The notes: generated from the sequence alone by a model not told the origin. Positions 16,023 to 34,803 are shown, counted from the first letter of the stretch. The stretch: 64,000 bases of DNA from Ficedula albicollis (GCF_000247815.1 NC_021678.1:30164749-30228748); one strand, 5' to 3'. Program-made: numbers and translations.

Positions 16023-19000
16023 CCCTGGTCTGAAAGGCCTTGTGGAGAAAAATTGGCTTAAGGGGAATAAACAAAACACATCCACACAAGTATTTTCTTT
16101 GTGTTGTGTGCATGCATTTAAAAATCCAACCTATTTTATTGGGCACATGTTGGAAAGAAGATGCCAGGGTGGAGGCACACCTCTGGTGGTGTGAGGGAAG
16201 AGGCTAAGATAAAATTACTCGGACCTTTTAATGGGTACCAAGGCAGCCTTACCTTCTATAAATAAACTCCTGACATCTCCAACAGCAAGGAGCAAGGAAG
16301 GGAGCAGAGGACCCCTATAGCTGGGAGAGAAAGGCGTTCCCTTTGGAAGTAGTGCAATTCATCAGTCCCTGCAAAGCCTGAACTGACTCCTGAGGATTCA
16401 CCACCCTCCTGTTGAGGAGAGCTACCTGGTGGAAAGAGCCATGACTGCAGGCTGGGTGAACCCTCAGGGCACAGCTACAGCCATATGTTTACTACTTTCA
16501 GAGCAGGCAGATTTTGTGGGAAGTAGGGGGAACAAGATAAAATGAACTACATAATCACTGCACAGATAAACAACTATCAATAAACTGAAGGAAAAAAAAA
16601 AAGAGTAGTGGCAATAGCTATTTGAACATCTAATTAACATGATGAATAAGACTAGGCAGCTTGTCTTGCTGAGGTAATGTATATTTTTCCATCAAACCAA
16701 TCAGTGCTGGATAATGACCGGCATAATATATCAGGGTAAATATAAGCACTTCTTGTCTCCCTAGGATGGAAACTAACTAATCAGCACACATTCAAACTGG
16801 AGTATAAGTATGATTAAAGATAAAAAAACCCCTCAGATAATACAGGTTCATTTGAAAAACTTTATCCATTTGATTAGAGACACTAGCATGATCTTTGCTA
16901 GTCATCTCCATCTAGGATGGTAAACATCTTCTCTGCACAGCGAAAAGGCACAAATTGATTGGGGGATAAAGCAGAGGAAGATGAAGTATTTATTGTGGCA
17001 TTTTTAAATGCTCTAATTGTAGCATAATTGACAATCCTGGATATTAAATTTGCAACTGTAAAATATAACTAGGCAAATTAAATCTACTCACCCTTCCTAG
17101 CCATTCATCGTACTTTATGGATGCTCACCTCATACAATTTGGTTGAAATGGTTGCCTCCTCTATCTTCAAGCACAGACAGGTGGTGGATTTCACCCACTG
17201 AGGTGTGAACATCTGCCAACACCTGCAAGGACACATATTTAGAGATAATAAATAGCTCACTAGTGAGATCTCCCATGCTCCCAGCCTGTCAAAGACAAAT
17301 ATGATGCTTTTGAAGAGTTAGAAATTGAGTCAGTTTCCAGACTCCTTTCCTGAATTGGGGGACCCTGTTTCACCAGTATCACTGGAGAGGCTGTTTTGCA
17401 GTGACTCTTTTGTGCTCCACTGGGGTTCTTTCCTTTGTTCTGCAGCAATTTGGATAACTGGGCTGCCAGAGCAAAGAAGAGAGGTTGTATAGGAATCTTT
17501 AAACAACTAGGTGTTTAAACTAGGCAACTAGGCAAATGACAATAGCAAAAAAAAGTCTTTTTTTTTTTCCCCTAGGAGGAAGGGATGATCTATAAAAAAA
17601 AAGAAAAAAAAACAACAAAAAAACCCACCTTAGCCATATAGGATCAAATATCACTCATAATTTTATGGTGAAACATGGACACAGTCTGATTTTGGTGTGT
17701 ACAGATGTTTATGATGGGAGAAATCTTAGGGAAACATCTCACTGCAAGCTGATGAAGTCTCACTGAATATAAAAACTTATTCCTTGGTAAGTTATTCCTG
17801 GAGCCTGTAGTGCTATTTCATACTTTGTTCTTTGCTAAACAACTAACATCATGTCAACTAAATAATAAAATCAGTTAGTTAGGAACTTAAATACGTTACT
17901 ATACAGCAGTCAAGGTCTTTTGGTACTGATCATAAGCATCTTAGTAGACCATTCATTATGCACAGCTTTTCAATTCAATGCCACTGTTATTTTGCCTACA
18001 TCTTTATTATGCTGCTCTGCAAAGTTGCCGTCATAATTAAATTCTACAGAAAGGGCAAGTCATCTCACTTTTATTAAGCAATTTTGCAGCTTATGAAAAA
18101 TAACCCATTGCCCTGCTTCCTCAACACACTTTCCATCTAGTATTTATGTGCAACTGGAGCCACTTTGTCTGTCTCTCTCTCCCTCTCAGTTGAACTTTGC
18201 ATACAGCTCAACAGCAGTTGCTGCTTTTGTTCCTGTTGCAGACTTGTCCCTTTTCTGGTGCTTGCACTACCTCCATTTTTCCACATAATTAGGGTCAGAT
18301 GCTAGTTCCCTGAATTAAAAGGCATTTGGGCTCTCCTTCCAACAAGCCTTTCTACTCCCTTCTTGCAAAACAAAGCTGTCACATGCATTCTTTAGCTGGT
18401 GTTGGATTACATTACACCACTTGACCACACTTACTACACTAAGATAATTATGCCAGGTATTTTACTGATAAAAATCACCATGGTGTTATTGTGTGCTGTG
18501 GAACTCTATCAGCAGAAAATTGGGCTCTTTGTAAGAATTTAGGGACAAACCTCAAAGTTGCCATAAGGATTCTCACCAGCTTAAGCCAAAATTTCTAGAA
18601 GCCCTTCAACGACACAGAGGTAAAGGGACCAAGGAGTAAGCAAATTTATTTCCATAGAAATATCACACAAACTTTCTGCAACTTGCCCAACTGTACATCA
18701 TCAGGTAGCACAGAAATACATCCTTTGCAACACTTGATTTTGCTGATTTACAGTGCCACAGGCCAGCTCCTACAGCTCACACAAGCACTGCTCCTGGCTG
18801 TGCTATGAACAGATAAAGAAATTGTGTAATAAATCTTGAACTAGAAAGCCTGAGAAGCTTATAAAGGGCTGCTCCGGAAGGATAAAAAAACTGCTCTCAG
18901 TGGAGTTTTACTGGTATTAAACTTGGCCCAAAATGTTAAAATATAAGAGAACTCCCTGCTCTTGGAGCCCATGCAGGACAACATTTGTGTGAGGCTGAGC

Positions 19001-21110
19001 CATGGGTCTGCTGGAGCTGGGGTTTGCCCTGTACTTCTCAGCATTAACTGGCCTTTCAAAAAGCTGCAAGTTCCCACCAGAGTTTGAAACCAAGAATCAC
19101 AGACAGTGAAAATGGAATACAGTGTACCCACAAGGGATTGCTCCCATGGACCTTTTGGTCAACAGAACACTCCAGTGTCTCTTCTCTAGTCTCACTCTGC
19201 CAGTGTTTTTGATTTGTATCATTTCTCTACATTAAGGTTTCTTAATTAAAATAGATGACAAATCAGGCATTAGCCACATCTCTGGGCTAATCAGTCAGTC
19301 ATGTGCTGGCTTAATTGCATTACTTTTAACTGACTTCCTTCACATTCCAAATACCAAGCCTATCATTATTCATATATAATAAATATACAACAAGTGTAAT
19401 AAAGTACCTTAAAACTATGTGGAAATACTGCTTTTATATAAAACAAAATGGAGGGAGTCTCAGAGAGGAAAGTTATTTCCTGCATGGTACAAAACTAGTG
19501 CAATGAAACAATCTAATAAATCAGAGTGTTCTCACAAGGTGACTTGTTTTGTCAGTTGAGTGCTTGAAATGCTATCTAATGTCTCTGTGGAAATGGCTGA
19601 AAGAAACAACAGATGTCTCAGATTTTTGCCTTTCATGTCTTATTAAAATCAAGAGAAGATGGAAAGGCAAACAAAGGGTTACTCATCATTTTTGTCTCCC
19701 TGGAAGAAGTTCCTATGTACACCGCCTACAGGAAGAGGCAGTGATAACTGAAAGACAAAAAGCAATTTAGATAATGAAGAACATTTATAAAAGAAAAGAT
19801 TCTTTAAGAACATTATTCCCAAGGACAAAAGGTGGAAAGGAGACAAGAAATTCTGCAGGCAGCTCATGTGAATAACGTGGCAGTGCCACTGCAGCCTTCA
19901 GCAGAGCCATCTTGTGTTTTTCCCTGACACTCGCATTCAGCCGAGGAACCCTGAATGAGAGGCTTGTGATCTGATTTGTGCTGGGTGGTTTTGACTTCAC
20001 TCCCTCCTTCAGACTTGCAGCTCTGGCCTCTGAGCCACATCACTGCTCTGCAGGGACTGAGAAGCTCTTCCCTAAGCGAGGCTCAAGGGATTTGGAGCGT
20101 CTCGCTGGATGTTTACATCAGGCTTTTCCACTGTCAGACCTGAGATATCTCCAACTCCTTCTTTCATCAGCTCCCCACACTGCCTTACATGTGAAGCAGC
20201 AATGTTTGCCATTGCTGATTATCTGCTAAACTACAAGAAATATTAAAATCTGCTTCACATCACTATGGTAGCCACTTACACTTTGCACTAGAAGCCAAAG
20301 TAAACACCCAATCTCTTATTCTGTTATTTTCTCCTTTTGTTGCTGCAGGAAGATGAGTATGTAATTTGCATTGGCTATACCAAGCACCTCCTGATAAGAT
20401 GAAAATCCTATCAGGCTATCTTAGAGAAAATGCATATGCAAAATGTGACCCAAGCAGTATTTCTGAGCCCTGTTTCAGCACAGCCTGGGGAGCACACGTC
20501 CAGCCACCACAACTGCGAGTGTCACTGTGTGCTGGGTGTCACACAGCCCACCAGGGTGGCTGGAGTCCTGACATCCCCTGAGGATGCCTCTCCTGCCACT
20601 CCCACACCTCCACAGGCAAAGCTGTGAATACAATCCAGGCTGTGAATGGCAGCACTTGATGAAGCTTTAGAGAAAAGATGCCAGAAAAGAGATCAGACTG
20701 TTCTGCAGTAAAAGCCACTTATAGAAGATGTGCAGAAATCCAGCCAAGATACTTGAAAAAATAGAATAATAATCCTGCTTTTGCATTCCTGAGCCAAAAT
20801 ATTGTAGAGGAGTTCAGACAGAATAGGTTGGCTTTGATCTTAAAAATTTTACACTTCAAATAAGGAAACTGAAGAGAAAATGCTCCTTTCCTTAATTATT
20901 TTCATTTAAGGCCTGGATCCCGAGGTGTTGATACCAATGGGATGTGCTGATGTGCTAAGTGCCACTGGAAACTGACAAAAACCAGTTTTTAAACCATTCA
21001 GTGAATGATCTCATACATAATGCCAAAGGCTTCAGGCACTGGAAAAGATGGGGCTGATGGGTGGTATATGTGAACTTGTCTTTAGGGAAGGCTGTCCTCA
21101 ATTAGAGAGC
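16023..21110. other. Gene-free stretch with AT-rich regulatory-looking blocks
   Basis: No exon or known repeat recognised. Sub-blocks at 16590-17090 and 19200-19420 are unusually rich in TAAT/ATTA cores and free of repeats, which suggests conserved non-coding elements (see findings). A-rich low-complexity sequence at 17577-17625. Short frames such as the one at 19978-20229 have no family match. Confidence 0.4.
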
Positions 21111-21412
21111 CATAGAAAAATTTTAAAAACCCCCAAACCTGTAATAAACTTATTTTTGGACACTCCCTACAAAGATTCAGACCTTTTATTTATATACAGA
21201 TGCATGAGAATCGAAACACTTCTGTACCTACTGCAAAAGTTTTTAGACTAACTGTAAAGCTTCATAGAACAATTTTAAAAACCCCAAACCTGTAATAAAT
21301 TTATTTTTGGACACTCCCTATAAAGATTCAGACCTGTTATTTATATACAGATGCATGAGAATCAAAACACTTCTGTACCAACTGCAAAAGTTTTTAGACT
21401 AACTGTAAAGCT
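21111..21412. repeat. Tandem duplication, 152-bp unit, 2 copies
   Basis: Copies start at 21111 and 21263 with CATAGAA and end in TTAGACTAACTGTAAAGCT. Several substitutions and a one-base deletion (AAAAACCCCC/AAAAACCCC) separate them, so this duplication is older than the 1076-bp one. Confidence 0.93.
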
Positions 21413-24400
21413 GTGTCATATACATGTCTTTACAAGGTTTACTTTTGTTAATAGAATTGCCAGAAATATAATGATGTGGACTAAAGCATTCAGTGGCAAG
21501 TTTCTGAGTAAGACCAAATTTTGGGTTTGTTTCAGTGGTTACACTGCCATTAATTTTTGGTTCCTTAAGGAAAAAATAATCAAACCTAAACCAGAACAAA
21601 TTATTGCTGCTTGGTTGGGAAGCTGTAGCACCTCACCACCTTGTGGCAGCTCTAAAAACCCAGCCAGGGATCCCTGTGGTGGCTGGAAAACCTCTTGGCC
21701 ACACAATTTGGTTTTGCCAAGGCAAAGCAACCTGGAGATGGGCTCTGGAAAATTCATCCTGAATGATCACTCATGCTGGGGGGAAGCTGATGACTACCCT
21801 TACCTGCCTCCTGTCCCTCCCCTCCCTAGGTTTTAATATGCTGTAAATTAGGAAATACCTCTAGGTAATGTTATAAGGCAAACCCAAAATAACTACCCTT
21901 TTGAAGATGACCTGTCAGGTGCTCCACTTTCCAAAGAAAAGATTTGGGCATGTGTGCCCTAAACAAAGGTTCTAATCTTGACAATTCTTCGCTGGAGCAG
22001 GAATTTACAGCTGCAGGTGCAGGATGAAGGAAGGGAAAGGGAATGCTGTGAAGGGGGCACTAACCCCTCTATTAGGCCAGGCTGCTGTAACACACATTCC
22101 TGTCTCAGGACAGGATTAGAGCTGCAAGTCCAAGCAGCTGCATCCCCTCCAGAGAGGGGAAGATACAGACACATTTCACTCTGCTGTTACTGAAATCAAG
22201 TCTCCCATGCCTATAGCACTGCTCATGTGAGATAAGAGATTCATCCCTACAGTTTATGCAATACCCAGATGTTTCCAGACTAGCTGTTGAAATAGGTATA
22301 GAATGGCTTTGTAGCAAAAATGTCACACCAACACACTTCCAACCTGAGTCCTTGCCCTAAATGAACTGACCTACAGCCACAGCAGCATTTGAAGAAACCA
22401 CCCTCATTTCCACCAAACACATCCACAGTCCTCCAAGCCACTCCAGAGACATCAGGAGAGCCAAACCAGGCAGTCTCTATTGAACAGCAGATTTCTTTTG
22501 GAACAAATGCTTGGCAAAAAAATGCTTTTACATTTTTGCTTCCTGCAGTGCCTCAGAACGGTGTCTGTTTAACTAGCATGTGCTTATTAATCTGATAAGG
22601 AAGGCATTCTGGTGTGGTTAGTGAAAAACACAAGCAATTGTGTTTTGTGTGGGAGACAGTCCAGCTTGCCAAGCTTGTCTAAACAGCCTGTTCTGCCCTA
22701 TCATTTATGAATAACTATTTTACTTCTACAAAGGAATCTGGCTCTATTTTATGGAAGTAAGGGTGATCCTCTGACCAGATCCGTTGGTAGGAAGGGTCTG
22801 AAGATGAAGGCAGCTTGCAGGAGTGAGAATTGCTGCCCATCTGGGGAGAGCTGGCACTGGGGGTCTATGAGATCTCCAGTCCTGGCTCTGGTGCAAGCAT
22901 CAGAGTCAGTAATGAGTCTCAGACCCATCCAGATCTGATAAAGTCCTTGGCAAGTACCAATGGCCATTTAGTCTCCGTTCTTTCTGCTGAAGAACAACAG
23001 AGTGCAGTCAAAAAACACTCTCTAAATCGTCCCACTCACAAGTCATTCACACAATTTACCTGTGCTGGCAGATGCTAATACCTTTCTGTCTCTTTCTAGA
23101 AGCTAGATTTATTTTATCAACAAATAAATCTTGACCCAGACTGAGTTGGCAACCTAAGGATGAGCAGTTTGAATTTCAATTTCCTCTCTTATGCCTTATG
23201 TCTCACCAGAACACATTCCTGTGTATCCAGAGCTACTGACAGCCAGCCACACTTTCAGTAAATACAAATTTTCTAACTCTGCTGTTTCCAGTGCTCTACT
23301 GTCTTTGCCTCTGGTCTCTTAGTATCTCAGTAATGCTTTTGAAATATGTCTTAGGCTTGAATTCCAGGTCAAGAACCAACTGGATTTTGTCAAACAACAG
23401 AAAATCATCCTCCCACCAGGAGCTCAGGAAGAAATATCTTCAAAATACCAATTCTTTCCAATTCTCTGATGTGTGGGACGAAACCAACTGTCTCAGTGGA
23501 GCTGCAGCAAGTTCAAGGTTTGTGCAAGTGATAAGTAATGCAAGCTGGACCGAAATATATTTTAAAAAAGGGAGTAGCAGGGGAAATACCAAACAAACAA
23601 AATACTAGGTCAAATCCCAGTAGGAATGAGAGTTCCATGAGATGGGCAGTATTTAGCATAGCAGATAACCTTCTGGTGTGTACTTTGTCTCCCCCTGCCT
23701 TTCTGCCCTCTTCATTTCTTTCAGCTGCTCAATGGAAAACATTGCACTGGTCAGATATTTGCAGGTCCCTTCGGTTCCAGTTTCCCTGTGCTCATAAAGC
23801 TCACCACCCACTCTTTGGAGCAATGGGATTACACACCTGGAATTGCTCAGGGTTGTGTTCATTCAGTCTGTTTGCACTGCAATGGCACCTGACCGACTCT
23901 AGCTGAACCCTGTGCTCATCATCCTAGCTGCTGTAAAAACTCTTGCACACTCTATGCTACTAAACCTCTCCACTGTAATCCCCCCCAAAAAAACTAGTCA
24001 GCTTCAACAGATAATACAGAGGCTGGTATAAAGGAAGCAATACCAGTGCTGTCATTAGACTGCCTCTGTTGCTGTTTTTTCCATTTCCTTTTGCCTGTCA
24101 ACAGACCTTGAGCTCATGACTCTGGCCCTTTTGTCCTTGCTTTGGCACATTCAACACGTGGGATTCATCACCCTCATAAGGGTAGCATCTGCTTTTAACT
24201 ATGCAGGAATTCTATAAAGCATTGTTATCATTGGTCCAAGAGAAGAAAGCTATCAGCACAAATATCACAGATGAGCTGAAAGAAGATTTTCAGGATATAT
24301 AGGTCTGAAATATTTCTGACAGGTCAGCTAAAAGATGCATTAAGGCAGAATATAACACTCATCAATCTCAAGAAATGCTTTTCTTTCCTTGACTTCTACC

Positions 24401-26003
24401 CATTGGAGCAAATCCTGAGCCTCTAAGTCAGCTTGACATACTAGGGCAGAAATGAGTAAAAAACACTTGTGAAAAACCATTTCAAAAGCTTTGTAATAAA
24501 CCTCAGTATCTTAAGATTACTGATATATACAGCAGTCATTCTTCATAGGTTTGCTCAGTGTCCTGAGCAGCCAGGACCCACACTCATTTTAGATTATTCT
24601 TGTTAAAGTACAAGTACATCTCTATTGACATAAACTTGGAGAACTATATCCCAAGAAGAAAAGTCAGGTCTTATCTCCCATGGAATTAAATCAAGAGAGA
24701 TGAGTGCAATGAAGGACAGTGACAGAGAGCCTGCTGTTGAAATACTGGTGTCATAACCATCTCAATTACCTTCTCACTTTGTTTTGAAGTAGGCCAGGAG
24801 AGAATCTAAGACTGTTTTCAAGTGGTTAGTGGGCACCTTGGAGGAGCCACCAAGAAGTCAAACAGGGCCAGCAGTAGTGGAGGAGTTGTTCACAGCTCCT
24901 GGCTGTTGTGTGGATCAGGGAGATTTGGGCTCCCATCCCTCAGCCCCTGAGCTGCAGGGCTGCCTAAATGGGCTGGAGCAAAGCAGCCCCAGGAAAGGCT
25001 TTTGGGCTGGTGGAGTCAGGTTTGTGGTCTGATTTTTTAAATAAAGGGTATCTTTATGTCTTTAAACCAGCAGGAATGTCTGAGTGGGAGATCTTCCTAC
25101 CTGGGGACAGGGAATGTCCCAAAAATGCCTTAACTAAGACAACTGTGTCTTAGCAACTCAGAGCTCAGTGCAGGAGCTGCCCCAGGTGTCTCTATGGGCA
25201 GGGACACTGCAGTGCTCCATCCTCCCTTCACTCATAGGCAGACCACAGTGAGGTTCTCAATACTTCAGCTGCCCTAAATACCATTTATCCCATGCAGCCG
25301 AGTTTATTGTTATGGAATTATGGAATTATGGAATTATGGAACCCTGGACACTTACAAATATGAGGACTGCATTGCCTAATTCCTCAGCCAATATTACATG
25401 AATATAGTTTAAAGTTAACTGCATTACTGATTCATACTGAAGGATGGCCTAACCCATCCCAGGGATAAATGTGAGTTCTGCACAAACTCATTAGCTGCCA
25501 AATACAAACTGGAATATGGCTGTATTCTTATATAAATAAAATACCAACTATCTCCCATGATGGTAAACAGGAACAATATTTAAAGGACCTAAAGTACATG
25601 ATGAACAGTCTCAACAATTTTACAAAAGCAAATGTAATAATAGAGGAAGAGAGGTGTCTTATAAAAATATTATAATGAAAATGGCATTCAGAAATCCATT
25701 AGCAAGTGGCTGTGCTTCATCACAGGAAAGTATTTCAAATGTAAGCAAGGATCTTTGCTTTTAAAATCCTTAATGAAGATGTAAAGTACTAAAAGCCACT
25801 GGGAAATCTTAAAAAATGAAAGCAAGACCATGCAGCAAAGCTAACACCTTGGTTCATAATGGATTACAAGTCGATACTGTTGTTCTTGCCTACATTACTG
25901 CAGACTACTCTTATCTGAGTGAATGAAACTGCAAAACTCACCTAATTTTTTTTCCTTGGCCTCCTCATTTTTTCTAAGATTTGCCTCATTTATTGATCTC
26001 CTT
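21413..26003. other. Gene-free stretch
   Basis: Non-coding DNA without recognisable genes or LINE fragments. The open frames (for example 21351-21836 and 23538-23906) show no family features and no convincing splice or promoter context. An octamer array at 25310-25341 is listed separately. Confidence 0.4.
25310..25341. repeat. (TTATGGAA)4 octamer array
   Basis: Four exact copies of the 8-mer TTATGGAA. CR1 elements end in short octamer repeats, and the reverse complement TTCCATAA resembles them, but the flank does not clearly match the CR1 3' UTR. It may be a simple repeat or the relic of a severely truncated CR1. Confidence 0.9.
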
Positions 26004-26407
26004 GATGGGTACCATAGGAATGGATGAAATAGGGCCATTTATTGAAACTCCCTTTTATGAAGTTAAACAAAATGCATTCAGGTGAAAACTGAATGGAAAG
26101 ATAAAATAGGCACTGAAAACAGCTAAGGGGAGTACTTGTGGAGGATTGGTTTTTGAAACATAGCTTAAAGTTTGGTTTTTAGTAGGAAATTCAGTGTAAT
26201 CTGTCTGATGGGTACCATAGCAATGGATGAAATAGGGCCATTTATTGAAACTTCCTTTTATGAAGTTAAACAAAATGCATTCAGGTGAAAACTGAATGGA
26301 AAGATAAAATAGGCACTGAAAACAGCTAAGGGGAGTACTTGTGGAGGATTGGTTTTTGAAACATAGCTTAAAGTTTGGTTTTTAGTAGGAAATTCAGTGT
26401 AATCTGT
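26004..26407. repeat. Tandem duplication, 204-bp unit, 2 copies
   Basis: Copies start at 26004 and 26208 with GATGGGTACCATAG and end at TCAGTGTAATCTGT. Only two differences are visible (ATAGGAATGG/ATAGCAATGG, AACTCCCTTT/AACTTCCTTT), so the copies are very similar. Just 27 bp separate it from the 1076-bp duplication. Confidence 0.95.
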
Positions 26408-26434
26408 ACATTGCAAAGATCCCAATGGTTTTTA

Positions 26435-28586
26435 AGGAGAACGTTAGGATTTATTAGGTGTAGAAGCTCCTAGTTGCTGTATCCTGCATCAGAGCCTCCC
26501 AAAGCAGATGGTGAAGGCACTACTACAGACTTCTTCAAAATGTCCTTCACTAAAAGGCACCTTTTTCCTGTAGATGTACACTTCAGACAAAACCTGTGAT
26601 TTTTTTTTTATGACCACATTTTTTCCAAGTGCTCACCCCCTGTCATTTTGTTGTCAGGTTGGCTATAGCAGGGTGTGTTGTGCAGCCACTGAATATCTCT
26701 GAGGAGTGCAAGGGCAGTTTATAAGGGCATAATTTCTCTTCAGACAAGTCATTCAGTAGTACATTGCTTACTCTGCCACGTCAAGGAAGAGAAAATGCCC
26801 TGGAAGTTGCAAAGCCCTGGAGTTTCTCCTTTGCCGGTAAATGGATTGAGGAAAACCAAGCTGATACCTCATATTTGTTAATGTAAACCACAATTAAAGG
26901 AATCCTGGCTTCTGAGGTGGGTGGTATCTGGGAAAAGGATAATTGGAATGTCTTCTGCAGCAAGAACAAATATTGTGCCTGGGCTAGTAATGCTGGGCAA
27001 CTCTCCTCAGTGAGCTGATGCCCACTGCTGTGCTTTGAGCAGTGCATCTGTGCTGCTTAACCCATGTTTGCTGTGCCACACAGAGAGCACTGGGGATGGT
27101 CAGCAAGGCACATCCCTCCACATGGGCCAGTTGTATAACAAGTTCCAACTCTCATCACTATAGTTCCAGCTACTACAAACTTACCAATGTAATGGGAGTC
27201 TTGTATTCACTTGCAGTTGCAGGGGCATGGCCTCAGCTCCTCTGGACACTCTGTGTTTGCTTTCAGGCATGCTCACCCTGCAGTACATTATTACACTGTT
27301 GGGTATGCAGAGAAAAGCATCATGCAGCCAATAATTGAAAATGACCGCTTGGCTAGGACTGAACTCCAGCACCTCTATAGTGAACAAAAACACCCAAATC
27401 CCTGAATATAATCAGTTGTAGAGCTATCCCCAAGGTCTCATCTTTGGCTGTCATTCCATCAGAAGTCAAAACACACCCTGGACTCACTGGTCACTTTCTG
27501 CTACAGGCAGAGGAGAACGTTAGGATTTATTAGGTGTAGAAGCTCCTAGTTGCTGTATCCTGCATCAGAGCCTCCCAAAGCAGATGGTGAAGGCACTACT
27601 ACAGACTTCTTCAAAATGTCCTTCACTAAAAGGCACCTTTTTCCTGTAGATGTACACTTCAGACAAAACCTGTGATTTTTTTTTTATGACCACATTTTTT
27701 CCAAGTGCTCACCCCCTGTCATTTTGTTGTCAGGTTGGCTATAGCAGGGTGTGTTGTGCAGCCACTGAACATCTCTGAGGAGTGCAAGGGCAGTTTATAA
27801 GGGCATAATTTCTCTTCAGACAAGTCATTCAGTAGTACATTGCTTACTCTGCCACGTCAAGGAAGAGAAAATGCCCTGGAAGTTGCAAAGCCCTGGAGTT
27901 TCTCCTTTGCCGGTAAATGGATTGAGGAAAACCAAGCTGATACCTCATATTTGTTAATGTAAACCACAATTAAAGGAATCCTGGCTTCTGAGGTGGGTGG
28001 TATCTGGGAAAAGGATAATTGGAATGTCTTCTGCAGCAAGAACAAATATTGTGCCTGGGCTAGTAATGCTGGGCAACTCTCCTCAGTGAGCTGATGCCCA
28101 CTGCTGTGCTTTGAGCAGTGCATCTGTGCTGCTTAACCCATGTTTGCTGTGCCACACAGAGAGCACTGGGGATGGTCAGCAAGGCACATCCCTCCACATG
28201 GGCCAGTTGTATAACAAGTTCCAACTCTCATCACTATAGTTCCAGCTACTACAAACTTACCAATGTAATGGGAGTCTTGTATTCACTTGCAGTTGCAGGG
28301 GCATGGCCTCAGCTCCTCTGGACACTCTGTGTTTGCTTTCAGGCATGCTCACCCTGCAGTACATTATTACACTGTTGGGTATGCAGAGAAAAGCATCATG
28401 CAGCCAATAATTGAAAATGACCGCTTGGCTAGGACTGAACTCCAGCACCTCTATAGTGAACAAAAACACCCAAATCCCTGAATATAATCAGTTGTAGAGC
28501 TATCCCCAAGGTCTCATCTTTGGCTGTCATTCCATCAGAAGTCAAAACACACCCTGGACTCACTGGTCACTTTCTGCTACAGGCAG
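26435..28586. repeat. Tandem duplication, 1076-bp unit, 2 nearly identical copies
   Basis: Copy 1 is 26435-27510 and copy 2 is 27511-28586, both starting AGGAGAACGTTAGGATT and ending CTACAGGCAG. I see one difference only: T at 26694 against C at 27770 (GAATATCTC/GAACATCTC). All short frames recur identically in both copies. The unit has no recognised gene. It is either a very young duplication or an assembly duplication of two alleles. Confidence 0.96.
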
Positions 28587-33715
<5,129 letters not shown>

Positions 33716-34646
33716 GTGTAGCCAAAGGGGTTACGGCAGAGGGGGGGATGGCACACATCATCTTGCTGATTCTGAATTGGTCCTACAAAGCTTTAGTAAC
33801 CATGAAGTAAGCTCTACAAGCACCCTTTACACACACACACACACACACACATCCAAAAAGAAAAAAAAAAAGCCAAGATCTTCTTATATTTCAGATTCAG
33901 GTTTGGATCTTTCTTCCATTTTGTTGTTTCCAATGCCTGAACTCAGTTTTGGAGAGCTGAAGGAACCCAAATGCAACATCCCTTTTTCCATCCTCCTCGA
34001 GAAGAGCTGGGTAAATCCAGACCAAAGTTAGTTTCCCTACAGATTCTGCTGGCACAAATGAACATCCAGAACCTGGAGTAGAGAGGACATTTTTTATTAG
34101 GTACTCACAGAGCAACTGGGGCGGGGGCAGGGGCGGAGGGGGAGGACAGGAAAAGGGAAAAAAAGGCAGCTATTATGGCAAACTTATAATCAAATGTACA
34201 CAAGAAATGTTAGATACAAACACTCCCCCTTAGAAAGTTGTAAAATGCTATCTGTCCAGCAAGCCATTGTGCAAAATGTACATTTACAGCTTGGGTGGTA
34301 AATTATGCTAATAGAATGCACAAACCTCAACTGTGAGGTTTTGAATTTTTTGACACAGTTCACAGATCAACTTCATAGGTCAAAGGAGTTTGCCTCCCAC
34401 AGCCTGATAAAATAGAGGGATATACAGTCTGTGTATATTATTATAATCTTGCTGAATGCAAGTTTTTGAGTAGGATATATTTGGTATATTTTCATCTCCG
34501 AATTTGCTCATAATGTTTATTTTTCATTAGACACTACTCCAGGCAAGGACAAAACACTTAGGAGACTCTTTTCATGGAAGTGTTTCAAGGTGTTGAATGC
34601 AAAACCCCAGTAATAAAAGCTTCCATAGCACACCAATGTATGCAGA
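33716..34646. other. Gene-free stretch
   Basis: Non-coding. Contains the CA microsatellite at 33829 and a G-rich segment at about 34118-34146 (GGGGCGGGGGCAGGGGCGG), a possible G-quadruplex former. No gene recognised. Confidence 0.45.
33829..33851. repeat. (AC)n microsatellite
   Basis: Eleven perfect AC dinucleotides after CACCCTTT, followed by ATCC and an A-rich stretch. Confidence 0.97.
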
Positions 34647-34803
34647 AAAGAAGCTACAGTAGCAATTATTTCACCGAAGAACAACTACTCTGTACTTTAT
34701 TATGAGCTTTTGCACGACAAGGGAAAGAAGCTACAGTAGCAATTATTTCACCAAAGAACAACTACTCTGATGTACTTTATTATGAGCTTTTGCACGACAA
34801 GGG
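34647..34803. repeat. Tandem duplication, 77-bp unit, 2 copies
   Basis: Copies begin at 34647 and 34724 with AAAGAAGCTACAGTAGC and end at GCACGACAAGGG. The second copy carries a three-base insertion (ACTCTGTACT against ACTCTGATGTACT) and one substitution (CACCGAAG/CACCAAAG). Confidence 0.94.
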
